A DNA stretch of 36,844 nt from Aureobasidium sp. EXF-3400. Lineage: Eukaryota > Ascomycota > Dothideomycetes > Dothideales > Saccotheciaceae. This document shows positions 9,701 to 20,726 of the stretch, piece after piece. The position numbers and the translations under genes are program-made. The DNA is taken from contig SWBL01000424.1 of assembly GCA_024195585.1 (NCBI GenBank), positions 1 to 36,844 on the forward strand. The letters run 5' to 3'. Each line of letters starts with the position of its first letter. Position 1 is the stretch's first letter. Below the pieces are notes generated by a model. That model saw only the letters and a list, made by a program, of their open reading frames with translations. It was not told the DNA's origin and made no database searches.

Positions 9701-12434
9701 TCAGACCAACAGGTACTGGCGAGACGAGACAAGACGAGACGCGTCGAGGCATGGAGATTGCGGTAGGATGCATAATTGAGCTGCAAAAGGCGACAGCAAT
9801 GTGTAACAGTGAGATGATGTCCCTTATAGTCCGGTATGTCAGACTGATATGGGTTGGATGCTGGAGGCCGTCGCTGGACCAAGGATTTGTTGAGCTTTAC
9901 GGCCTTGACAAATCTCGCAAAGAAACAGGCACCAGAGCAGCGGTTTGTCCAGTCCTTCTGACTCGATGCCTACTTCGAAGCGCCATCGGGTATGAGCTGT
10001 CACGGAGCTATGATTTTGCACTTCTTTGTTCTGAATATAGAGCAGATAAGTAGGCCCTCGATGGAATGTGAGGTGAGAGGTAGAAGATACCAAGCTAAGG
10101 CATGCAAGGCAAGTGGTGCTGTCGCTTACAGACCAATCACAGCGAGCGCTCACAAATGAGCAGCTCCAACCACCTCTCCTCCCAATCCTCCAACAAGACA
10201 TTTACGGGACGCCTGCACGTCACAATTCTTGTGGCTTGAACATCCACCAGGGGTAGGAGGCGTGGTTCAGATCGGAGCAAGGAGAAGCAAAACATCTGAT
10301 ACATTCGTCATCCCCCGATGGAGCCGCGGCCGTGTTGGAAGACATAGGTCCGGACGCGACAACAGCCTATGTTTTCTCACGTACACATTTGTATGCCCTC
10401 GGCTCTCTCCAAGAATCACGCCCTGAGTGTTGGCAATGCCGTCGCCGATCCAGGACCCCCTTCCGCATGACATGCAACTTGACGCGGGTCGTGGCTTGCT
10501 TGCCGCCGCCGCAAAATGCGCCCTCTCGCGCATCTTCTGTATCAGCCCGGTTACGGGGTTGACTGACAGGAAACGGCTGGTCCAGCAACTGACCCAGATG
10601 AGACGAGTGCAGAGCTGCCCTGCAAATGTCTGCATTGGATCTCTGTCCGGATCTACCGGGCCGACCGGTTTGTTACGAACCTCTTGTCTCGGATCGTATT
10701 TGCTGTGCTGACCTGACAAACATTTTACCCTCTTTCTCTTTGTTTTGGATGCTAATTCCGCCCACGGTCAAACAACAGGAACATGTCAGTAAGTAGAGGT
10801 GATCGTCCGTCCAAGCAAGACGTACCGACAGTAGCCCAGTTCAAGGTATATCGCGCTAAGTGCTGCCGACCCAAGCGCTGCCAAGTAGTTGTTGTTGTTA
10901 ATGTTCCTGCATGTGTATGAAGGGATCACCTGCATTTGCCGGCTCATGATCGAGTCTCTGATGATGGACCTTTGCACTTCCCAGCAAGGAGAACCGCGTC
11001 TGCGTGATCAGGGCCGAAAAGGCCTCTGTTGCATTTGAGTCGAATCATCCTCCCTGGCTTCGGAGTCAGATAGGCAGGCCAAATTCGGCAACAAGGCTAC
11101 TGCAGCTTTCCCGCGTTACGCTTCTTCTTCCCAAGAAGCAACCAGAACGGTCTAAGCTGTCCATGGCTATGATCATACTGAGGCTGAACTAGTCCCCGTC
11201 AATTGGGTTTGGTTGCCTCGAACACGCAACTTCTTCGGTGAGGTCGCCTGGTACCCTGTGGTAGAAAAAGAGGGTCGAATCCTTCTCAAAAACCAGATGA
11301 GTTTTGAGTTTCGCTGGCCTTCTTGAAACCGTTCATCTCTTCGTTTGGAAGACTAGTAGACCCTCACTGGCCTCGAGTAAGTGCAAGGTCCCTTCCAAGG
11401 ATGCCACGACACTGAGTCTTCCTCTCACCATCGCCGGCTGTTAACTTTAGTCACAGTTTCCTCTCTGGCATTGCTTTCATATGATTGATCACCACACAAC
11501 ACTCGCGATCAATCTCATTCTCTCAAGGACCGAAACCTCGACATTCGTTTCCCCTGTGCGGATCTCCTGCACGAACATATCATTTCCTGGCTGTACGTCT
11601 CGTCACCTTATGGAGATCTCGCAATCATCCTGAGACTGACATCTATCGACGTGCATAGAGGCGCTTGCAGATCCAGCTGCTCACGCTCAGACCATCAAAC
11701 ATCTTGTGTGGAGAAAGGATCCTTGTAAGTCTTCCTTCTGCATGACAGATGCCGAGAGACAGGAATGCATCGTTCCTCACCGCCATCTCAATAATTACGG
11801 GGCTTTTTCTTTTCCCTTTTTTTCCTTCTGGTTTCGGTCTGCAGCATACCGTGCCGACTCGCGTTCTCGATGACAAGTCATATCTGTCTCGGAGGGAAAC
11901 AAGACCATTTGCTTACCATGGCTACTGTGCAGGTCCTATACATACTGGCTTCCCACATTTTATCCCGAGTGCCTTGACGACTTGCCATCTTTGCGAATTC
12001 AACCCTCAAAAACAAGATCACTGCATCCGCGCCTCACAAACGTCGCAATATATTTTGCTTCGACCATACATCTTCTTCATCTCTCACCTCGGATTGTGGC
12101 GTCATTTGAGCATTCGATCTGAATCGTCATTCATCAAGATCGCAGTAGTCTACTGCACCTCATACACACCCGCCGAATCACTCAGCGTGATCAACAGATC
12201 CACGCAACTGCCGAAGAAGCCAAAGTCTAACTCTGACAAGCTTCTCGAAAAACAGTTGTAAGTCAAAAATCTGCCGTTTCTACATTCACGTCTTTTCTGT
12301 TGGATCAAGTGTTTTCGCGATGGTGCGACGTTCACTCTCTCCAATCCTTCCCATGCAGTTTGATCTGGCGCTGATGAGCTGCGGCACAGCTAGCCCCACT
12401 TCCTGCACGAGGATAGCATAATCAATCTGTTCAC
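6729..12434. other. 5.7 kb gene desert upstream of vib-1
   Basis: No ORF here has the codon pattern, length or recognisable motifs of a gene. The longest candidates are 8977-9477 (166 codons from the first in-frame ATG), a 150-codon frame at 10267-10719 (-) and a 170-codon frame at 11749-12261 (+); none resembles a known protein. I found no tRNA, 5S copy, transposon end or long repeat. The last ~1.2 kb (from about 11200) is pyrimidine-rich with many short ATG frames, like a long 5' leader of vib-1. The rest may be regulatory DNA or hold unannotated noncoding transcripts. Confidence 0.55.
9721..9740 (+). repeat. Short GAGAC tandem repeat
   Basis: Four 5-bp units, GAGAC GAGAC AAGAC GAGAC, with one mismatch. 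It is a small simple repeat in the gene-poor region, with no known role. Confidence 0.7.
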
Positions 12435-15302
12435 ATGAATCTGGTCGCGTCGATGAATTCTGGTATGCATTTTCCCTTTCTTTACTTATCTTATCATAAC
12501 ACCTTCTTCATCCGGCAAAACGGCATCTCCGGCTTTGTCGCGAATGTTCGGGAGCCTACAAGGCGTTCATTTCCCCCTTTCCTCGCCATCAGAAGTTGCG
12601 TATTACCAGTTCTGGGATTAAAGTCCTTCTGCTGTACGACGAAAAATCGTTACTGCCTTGTCTTGGCCAAATCATGACAGGCAGCAGGCTGTCTGCGATC
12701 ATTGGTCGGACCATCTGGTTTGAAGATAGTTGCTAACACTTGATTTCGTCAGGGACAGCATTCTTGCACCTGCGGCACGATTATTCACTGCCACCAGACC
12801 AAGAATGTCTTGAGCAACTGGGAGTTCATGCACATCAGCCTGGCTACCACAATACCGGAAGCGGCGACCCTCTCCGACGTGACGACGGTCTGGGACATTC
12901 GAGTGCCAGCATGTTCTCGCTATCCAACAACTTCATCACAGACCGATCGGTAGCAACCACTGACCAGTAAGTCTTTTCATTTTCTTATCCGCGAGTCACA
13001 TGGGTTGTGCACCTTTGACCCCTCATTTCGTGCCGCAGCGATGGTTGGAGACTTCGCCAGCCTAGAAATGATTGGTCTGGCGTGGTTCTTTGGTAAAGAG
13101 ACGCTCTTTCCCTACGAGTCTACCAACCTCGGGGCTCCGCTCATCTGTATCCAAACTTGTCTTGGCCGGCAAGATGGCAGCACCTTGCCGCGCATCACAA
13201 GCCTGGCGTTGCAGTTACAGGTCCGCGGTTGTTCATGCACGTTTCTTTCCCAACATTATACCTCGCGCGCGGTGTCAGCCTGATGTCGTACATGCAAGCC
13301 TTTTCCTGCACTGCGTACCGCCAGAAAATCTTATCCGTCTCCTCAACAACATGAAACTCTTCAGGAATAATGACTGACAATATCGCAGCGAAAGGTATCA
13401 CCCAAGTGCGACAAGCTTTGCTGCCGCTGCTGGAGACAGTTCTGGTTCAATCTCAACCAGTCCAAGCTCTGCCACGTCCTCACTGGCCTACACTGCAAAC
13501 TACCCAAACCATTACACAACGTATGCCGCGCCGGTCGCACCTGTCCAACATTTTGTCAGTCACTCTGGGTTGAGTGGACGCATGTGAGTCTGGACCCTAC
13601 TCCCGTTATCTGACATGCCTTGACCGGCATCAATGTTCATCCATTGTTGGTCCATACTCGACACTCGCTAACGCAAAGCCATTGTAGCCTGGATGACCCA
13701 GCACAAGGACTTGGTGCCTGGCGATCTCCAGCTCCAGCTCTAGGACACTCACTGTCGCCATCCACAACCACCATCACCACTCGTGACTACATCCACACAG
13801 GTAATCTTCCTACTCCTGGTCACCTCTCTTCTCCTCCAGCATCTACATACACGGGATACTCGGAGACTCCACGTTCGTTGACTGGCATCGCAACCCCCCT
13901 CTCTCCTTCTTCGAACCCACTTCTGTCTGCACAAATGGCTTCTTTGAGCACTACTGGATACGGAACACATCGCAGCGAGTGCCAAAACTTCCCCTGGGTG
14001 CAACATGAGAGCTTCCACAACCTCGAATGCGAAGGCCAAGAAGTCGTCCCCAGAATACATGCCAAGATGGAAAAGGGCTTCTTCCTGTCCCCTGACAGAT
14101 CCTGGACATGCTACCGGCGCAATTACTTTTCAGTCACTTGCTCGTTCGAGCTAACACCGCACATCGGAAATGGACGACTCTGTCTCAATGGTCAAAGAGT
14201 CCAGGCCATGGGCATGAAGCTGACTGCGGCTGTCGACGGACAAACCGGAAAGGGTGTCGAGCTCATTCAACACACACCCAAGCGCGATAGAGGCCCCAAG
14301 AACGCGATTCCGATCATCAAGATCTCACCCACTCCGCCAAATGGTCGCCCCGCCGAGTCAACTCTTAGTCCGCACGGCGTTTACCATGTGCCCATGTCTT
14401 CGTTCCACGCCACTGGTGTTCCTACTGGCCCTCACCTTCCATTCCAGAACACCCGCGACGAATCTCCTGCATCGAGTCGGTCGACCTCTCCCGCCGGTCG
14501 GAGACACGAATACACCTTTGGCCACCTTGCCAGCAGTCAACTGCCGATGCCAGGCCAGAACATCCAACATACGTTTGAGCGCGTGCAATTCAAGTCAGCA
14601 ACAGCCAACAACGGCAAGAGAAGAGCATCTCAGCAATACTTCCACCTCATGGTTGAGCTCTGGGTCGACGTCCGTGAAGACGAAACCAGGAAACCGAAGT
14701 GGGTCAAGATTGCTTGCGCTATCAGTGACAAGGTAGTAGTGCGCGGTCGTAGCCCCAGCCACTACAAGGCCGAGAACCAAGGAGGCGGCTCCTCATCCAC
14801 CGGTCGTGGTGGAAGCACGGGAGGCTATGGCGGTTCAAGTGGAGGTTATGGAGGCTTGAGTCGTGGCAGCTTCAGTGGAGCTGGCTATGCCACTGGACCA
14901 GGCAATACCGGAGGCTTCCGTGCAAGTCAACAATACCAGTCGGCAACGTCACCCGAGCAAGGCTATTCTTCCAGCGCTGGGTCGAGTGTGGCTGAAGCTG
15001 TTGACATGAAGCACAATCTTGAAGCCGAGCCCACTCATGACGAAGACACAGCCATGCAAGACTTTGCTGGATATCAGTACATACCAACGACCTTGTATGA
15101 TGGCACGTCAGTGCAGAGTAAAGTCGAAAGCCCAACCTCGACCTCCGGGACCGGACAGTCAGTCGACAAGAAGGTGTCGATCTGGGACGAGTACCCAGAA
15201 GCACTGCCTGGAACACAGTGGAGTATGGGCAACTGCAACCGCTTCCAGGGAGTGGAAAGCAGCAGGGGCTACTACCCAGCATTCAGCACCACTGGGTTCT
15301 AG
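12435..15302 (+). CDS. vib-1: NDT80/PhoG-domain transcription factor (VIB-1/XprG type)
   Basis: Model of four exons: 12435-12462, 12753-12966, 13389-13583 and 13688-15302, giving 683 aa. Introns are 290, 422 and 104 nt; every join keeps the frame, and the first uses GTATGC with acceptor CGTCAG. The NDT80 DNA-binding domain spans about 263-506: WTCYRRNYFSVTCSFEL, LTAAVDGQTGKGVELIQHTP, FERVQFKSATANNGKRRA, QQYFHLMVEL and VVVRGRSPSHY. In Neurospora and Aspergillus this family (p53/RUNT-like fold) controls extracellular proteases, carbon-starvation response, heterokaryon incompatibility and cell death. The N-terminus is Ser/Thr/Pro/Ala-rich and the C-terminus Gly/Ser-rich. The domain exon is certain; the two 5' exons and the ATG are inferred. 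A leader donor at 12259 (GTAAGT) could give an alternative first exon. Confidence 0.88.
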
Positions 15303-15893
15303 GTCGACATGTACGAATCAGTGTGTTTCTTTTCCTTCTCGATTCTCTGTTCATGGCGATTTCTTTTCTGTCAAGAGTTTCACTTCTCTGTCTCACAAAC
15401 ACAATCCTTTCATGAAATCATGGTATTAATGGAGTAATGGACATAGGAAGAAAAGGAGAAAACAGGGGAACGGCGTTCAGAGAGGGCCAGAAGGACGAGC
15501 CACGGATAATGATACCCCTGGTCGGAGTTTGGGCAGTCACAGCATGCAGAGGGAAAAGGAATCAGGGCTCACGGAACATGATGATGAGGATTATGAAGGG
15601 AGGCAGCGCTGATGTAGTTTATGTTTCACAAAATGCATAAGACACCTTGTGTCTATAATATCAACTGCTTGTCATATGAGGAGTGTTGGACAGGAGTAGT
15701 GATGGCAATAATGATGTTGAAGCTGGTGTTGATGTGAATGTGAAGCCGTGAGGCAGGTGAAGTTGGTGGATGGAAGATTCTAGAAACAGCGGCTCGCTGA
15801 CACGGCGACTTTTTTTACGTGGACCCAGGCAAGGTTTCGGGAGAGCGTTTGACAAGAGTCATTTGTCGCCCGCTAGAGCCCAGCGCGAACCAG
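15303..15893. other. Intergenic, vib-1 3' flank and DNAJC7 promoter
   Basis: About 590 bp between two same-strand genes. The first half should be the vib-1 3' UTR. The second half holds the promoter of the J-domain gene, with a heat-shock element listed separately. No ORF is supported. Confidence 0.6.
15773..15785 (+). promoter_or_regulatory. Perfect three-unit heat-shock element
   Basis: GAAGATTCTAGAA is an exact GAAnnTTCnnGAA array, the binding site of heat-shock factor Hsf1. It lies 109 bp upstream of the ATG of the DNAJC7-type co-chaperone, the gene where such control would be expected. Confidence 0.75.
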
Positions 15894-17994
15894 ATGTTCC
15901 CAAAAGTCTTTGGCAGAACCACCCCATCGCCGTCCTTGTCGTCCTCTACGCCGAGAGCCAGCACCACCACTCCCGACCACGTCCAACCCGCCGCCAGAGA
16001 CACTCCCGACCCACGCCCGTCCTCGGCCTCTCAGCGCCCAACCTCCAGTCGTACCACAAGCAGCCGCCCGCTGTCCCGCTCTCCGGAGAAAAAAGCGAGC
16101 GTCAAAGCCGACAAAAAGTCGTCCCTGTCGCGATCGCCCAAGAAGAAGGACAGAGCACACGACCCCGACACGCACCCGCTCAATCTCCCTCCAGAAGAGC
16201 GCGCTCGCCTATCGAGACTCTCCGCCAGGATGGACCAGGAAAAGCAACAGACCAACGGCAACGGCACCGCCGACAAGCCCACCCAGAATGGCGATGCTGC
16301 TCCCGCTCCTCCGCCGCACAAGACACCCACCACTCCTCCACCAAGCGCCGAGGATGCTGAGGCCTTCAAGGCTGCCGGAAACAAGTACTTCAAGGCCGGC
16401 GATTACACAAAGGCTATCGCAGAATACACAAAAGGTTGACCCTCTTGATATCTGCCCGGTTGCGCTTATGCTGACATGTTGTCCTTCGCAGCCGTCGAGG
16501 CCGATCCCAAGTCTTCGACATACAAGTCCAACCGTGCTGCCGCCTACATGTCTGCTGGAAAGTACCTCCTAGCTCTGGACGACTGCAAAGAAGCCGACGA
16601 GCTGGACCCCAACAATGCCAAAATCTTGCACAGAATGGCCCGTGTCTACACATCCTTGGGTCGTCCCAAGGAAGCCCTCGAGACCTACGACCGCATTGAC
16701 CCTCCTGCTTCGCAAAAAGACCGCCAACCTGCTGTTACCATGAACAAGCATCTTTCCGAGGCCGAAGAACAGATCCGCAATTCCACCTCTGGATCCATGG
16801 CCATTTACGCCCTCGACCAAGCCGAGAAGGGTCTCGGATCTACCGTCACAAGACCGCGAAAGTGGGCTCTGCTCAGGGGTGAGGCGTACTTGAAGATGGG
16901 CAACGTGAACGCTCTAGGCGATGCACAAAACATTGCTATGTCTTTGTTGCGCAACAACAGTGCTGATCCCGAGGCTCTCGTGCTCAGAGGACGTGCTCTG
17001 TATGCACAGGGCGAAAACGACAAGGCGTTGCAACACTTCAGACAGGCCATCAGCTGCGACCCCGATTTCAAGGATGCCGTCAAATACCTGCGTATGGTGC
17101 AGAAACTCGACCGCACAAAGGAAGAAGGAAACGGCTACTTCAAGACTGGAAAGTACCAACAAGCTGTCGACACTTACACCTCTGCTCTCGAGATCGACCC
17201 GCAAAACCGTGGCACAAACTCCAAGATTTTGCAAAACCGAGCGCTTTGCTACACCAAAGTATGTTTGAATCGTGAAATGTCAGATGTCATGGTATCTAAC
17301 AACATGTGCAGCTCAAGGAATGGCAAAAGGCAATTGAGGACTGTGAGCGTGCATTGAAGCTTGATCCCAGCTACACCAAGGCTCGCAAGACGAAGGCCAA
17401 GGCGCTGGGCGAGTCCGGTGACTGGGAGGAGGCAGTCAAGGAGTTGAAGGCCATTGCCGAAAGCAACCCCGAGGAACCTGGCATCGCAAAGGAAATCCGC
17501 AACGCCGAGCTCGAGCTCAAGAAGAGCAAGCGCAAGGACTACTACAAGATTCTGGGGGTCGAAAAGGATGCCGATGACAACCAGATCAAAAAGGCTTACA
17601 GGAAATTGGCTATTATCCATCACCCTGACAAGGTTTGTGACTCGCCATTCCCGCTCGGATCCATATGAGAAGCTAACCTTACAAACAGAACCAAGGAGAT
17701 GAAGCTGCTGCAGACCGCTTCAAGGACATTGGTGAGGCATACGAGACTCTGTCAGATTCCGAGAAGCGCGCTCGTTATGACAGCGGTGAGGATCTCATTG
17801 ACCCCTCGGAACAGTTCGGTGGTGGTGGTTTCGGTGGCATGGGCGGTGGTATGGGCTCGCAAATCGACCCCGAGGTGCTCTTCCAGATGTTTGGTGGACA
17901 GATGGGCGGCGGCGGCTTTGGAGGCGGCATGGGCGGTGGTGGCCGCAGAGGAGGTGGTGGCGGCGGCTTCCCTGGAGGCTTCCACTTCGGATGA
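15894..17994 (+). CDS. TPR and J-domain co-chaperone (DNAJC7/TPR2 homolog)
   Basis: Four exons: 15894-16434, 16492-17258, 17312-17632 and 17689-17994, with 53-57 nt introns (donors GTTGAC, GTATGT, GTTTGT); the product is 644 aa. Residues 1-150 are a Ser/Pro/Lys-rich, probably disordered head. Tetratricopeptide repeats follow from about 156 to 500, starting [22 protein letters not shown]. The J domain is at 511-575 ([22 protein letters not shown]) with the HPD motif at 540-542 that stimulates Hsp70 ATPase; an intron falls just behind it. The tail is a Gly-rich segment ([10 protein letters not shown] type) ending FHFG. DNAJC7 shuttles clients between Hsp70 and Hsp90 in the cytosol. ATG 15894 is the first ATG of the frame, which continues upstream to a GTG at 15819. 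Confidence 0.93.
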
Positions 17995-19317
17995 AAGAAC
18001 ATATCGAACTCGACACTCTCGACCAGGTCTTCCCCAACTCGACCCACTGGTTCTCGATCAAGGAAAGGAGGTTTCTCAGTCCTCCTCGACATCCTGTCCT
18101 CGCATCTATGTCGGACGTTTCTTATTCTCTTCCGGCTCTCCATTACCTTGTTCATATTTCTTTGGCATGACGGAGCAAGCGAGGGACAGACTCTTCCGAG
18201 GCATTGCATATGGAATTGGAGTTTGTTGCTCTCGCAAAAGTTTACAATCTGGGTATAGACTGTCTGGTATTCACTCTTACAAAACACCATTTTTGTGATT
18301 CATGATGAATATGCATAACAGACGATATGCTTATGCTCGCTGAGTATTTCTGCTGCATCCTTCGAAAGTGTTCTATCGATAAGTCTTTTCTACGTGCCCC
18401 ACGCGTTTCTCATCGATGTAGGTTCCAAATGGTTGGTCAACTGTTCAGAACGTCGCTGCACTGAAAAACGGTTGAACGGGTCTGGGAGAAAAACAAGTGG
18501 AGAGGAGACCCAGAACACCCACCTTGATCTCCACTGTCTGTCTGATGCCAACACATTTTTCGCACAGTGGAGAACTACAGAACCGAGCCCTACTTTATGT
18601 CATTCGCCAATTGTGATCAAGTTCACAGAATGGACAACAAGAGAAGAGGCAACGACTGTGGCGTACCGTTGCAAGAACGATGCGAATGGTAGTCTTGAGA
18701 TGACAGCAGAGGCTGGCAGGCGGAAAGCCAAAGCGATGGAAACATGAGATGGCACTCTCAGAGTGAGATCAGTATCACCGCATGGGCGCTCCGTAAAGCT
18801 ATACGAGTTGGCGAATATCTGTCGGCTTGCTTGTCTCCGAGGCCGACTTCCGCCTCAATTTCGCACAGACGCCAGACAAGCTTTGGCGAGGTATGGAATG
18901 CCGTAAACAGCAAGACTTGCGTGAAAGAAATGCCGCATGTAGAGCAATAGGGTGGATTGAAGGAGTTTACGGTCATGAGGCTTGCAAGACGCTGACAGGG
19001 CTGTGCCCTGTGACCTCTGGCTGGTGACAATAATTGCAAGGCAACAAGAAGCGCAACTCTCCTTAACGTCGGCCTGCCTTGTGTCCTAGCGTGCTGCTCT
19101 CAATCTTGGTAATTTCTTGTCGTTCCTTCAGATACTTCAGCCTCATCCTTCCTTGACTCCTACGCTCCTTCTTGCTCGCTGCCTTTTCCACCTTGGCCAT
19201 AACAACCCTCAGCCTTACTCATTCCCTGGACAAGACATCTACGCCGCACCCTTACTTGACTCGAACTATTCTCCTACCCTGCTTGGTTGCAGTTGACCCA
19301 AACACCTACCACCAAAC
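17995..19317. other. 1.3 kb intergenic, no gene seen
   Basis: It holds the 3' UTR of the J-domain gene and the promoter and leader of the ceramide mannosyltransferase. The last ~250 bp is C/T-rich, as expected of a fungal leader. The frame at 18394-18747 lacks protein-like composition. No RNA gene or repeat was recognised. Confidence 0.55.
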
Positions 19318-20419
19318 ATGCGCAGACCTGTGCTTCTGTTCCTCATCCTGAACCTGGCCATCGTTGGCTTCCTCATACACTCGGTCTGGACACTGTTATC
19401 GCTCCTCGTCGTCGACGGCTCCGAAGATGCAATCTCTCGTGCCGAGCTGCCTGCTCCCGGCTCTGATCTAATCGACGGTCGTGCCCAAATGATTCCCAAA
19501 ATCATCCACCAAACATACATCAACGAGAGCATTCCAGAAGTCTGGCAGGAACCGCAAAAGAGCTGCATTGAGCTGCACAAGGATTGGGAATACAAGCTAT
19601 GGACCGATGCTCTATCACGCGAGTTCATCGCTGCAGAGTACCCTTGGTTCCTCGAGACCTTCGACAACTACGAATACCCAATTCAACGTGCCGACTCAAT
19701 CCGTTACTTTGTGCTCGCCCACTACGGTGGTATCTACCTCGACTTGGATGATGGCTGCAATCGCCGTTTGGACCCTCTGCTCTCTTACCCCGCCTGGGTG
19801 CGCCGCACTCTGCCTACTGGTATTTCCAACGATGCAATGGGCTCTGTTCCTCGTCACCCATTCTTCCTCCGTGTCATCGACGATCTGCCCCGCTACAACC
19901 GCAAATGGGTTCTTCCTTATATCACCGTTATGGCCTCTACTGGTCCACTCTTCCTGAGCATCATCTGGCGCCACTGGTCGTCCGAAGGTCTCAATGTTGG
20001 TGACGGTCCCGACGGTGGCAGAGTTCGTATCTTGTTCCCTGACGAGTACAACTACCACCCCTGGAGTTTCTTCACCCACCACCTCGGCAACTCATGGCAT
20101 AGCAGCGACGTCAAGCTCATCTTTTGGGTATGTTCTTCCCCGTTTCACGCTTTCTTGAAAACCAACAGCTAATATTTCTGAACAGATGCTGAAGCACTGG
20201 GTCATGCTTACCGTCGTCGGCTTCCTGACTGCCGGTGTCGTCTTCGCCATTTCCTACTACCTTTACAACCGCTTCTTCGTGTCCCACAGACCCTGGGCGG
20301 TTTCAGTACGCAACCGCTTCCCCATGGGCCTGTTCAGACGCCTCAGCAGCGGAAACGTGACATCGAAGCGACGACAATCGTATGAACTCGTCCGCCGTGA
20401 TGAGGAAGATGCCATTTGA
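19318..20419 (+). CDS. SUR1: Mannosyl inositol phosphorylceramide synthase catalytic subunit (SUR1/CSH1 type)
   Basis: Two exons, 19318-20127 and 20186-20419, joined in phase 0 across a 58-nt intron; the product is 347 aa. It transfers mannose from GDP-mannose to inositol phosphorylceramide in the Golgi lumen, making the fungal sphingolipid MIPC. Glycosyltransferase family 32 (OCH1-like) marks: IPKIIHQTYINESIPEVW at 59-76, RADSIRYFVLAHYGGIYLDLD with the DxD motif at D142/D144, then PRHPFF. A membrane anchor is at about 4-31 and a second membrane segment at about 275-297, followed by a basic, Ser-rich cytoplasmic tail. The intron falls just before the second segment. SUR1 versus its paralogue CSH1 cannot be told apart; the Aspergillus counterpart is called MitA. 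Confidence 0.9.
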
Positions 20420-20726
20420 GACTCCCTGCGTCTCACGCGCCGAGCATAATTGCATCTTTTTGTTCCTTTCTTCATCACTTGGTGCAACAGACGCCCCATT
20501 TTTGGATTTAGCGATGGCGTTTACATTATTGAGGGATACACTTTTGGAGTCTTGTTAGTCATTCTAATGAGTGCCCAAAGAGGCACATGAATTCATACAT
20601 TTATTTAACTACTATTCAAACCACACATTTGTTTGGAATATGATTTCCTCTTCAACCGTCTCTTGTCGTGTTTGACTGTTAGGAATCGAATGAATATGTG
20701 AGTGATAAAAATGTGATTTTTTGTAT
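20420..20726. other. Short convergent intergenic region
   Basis: It contains only the 3' ends of two convergent genes and is AT-rich around 20570-20720. Nothing else is seen. Confidence 0.6.

Noticed and set aside
10267..10719. A 150-codon minus-strand frame
   Set aside because: No recognisable domain or plausible splice partners; codon pattern unlike the real genes.
11749..12261. A 170-codon frame starting with ATG upstream of vib-1
   Set aside because: It lies in the presumed vib-1 leader, has no protein-like motif, and ends next to a splice-donor-like site. An upstream ORF cannot be excluded but a separate gene is not supported.
12967..13388. Frames at 13005-13377 as a separate gene inside the vib-1 region
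   Set aside because: They fall inside the long intron 2, carry no motif, and the flanking exons join in frame without them.
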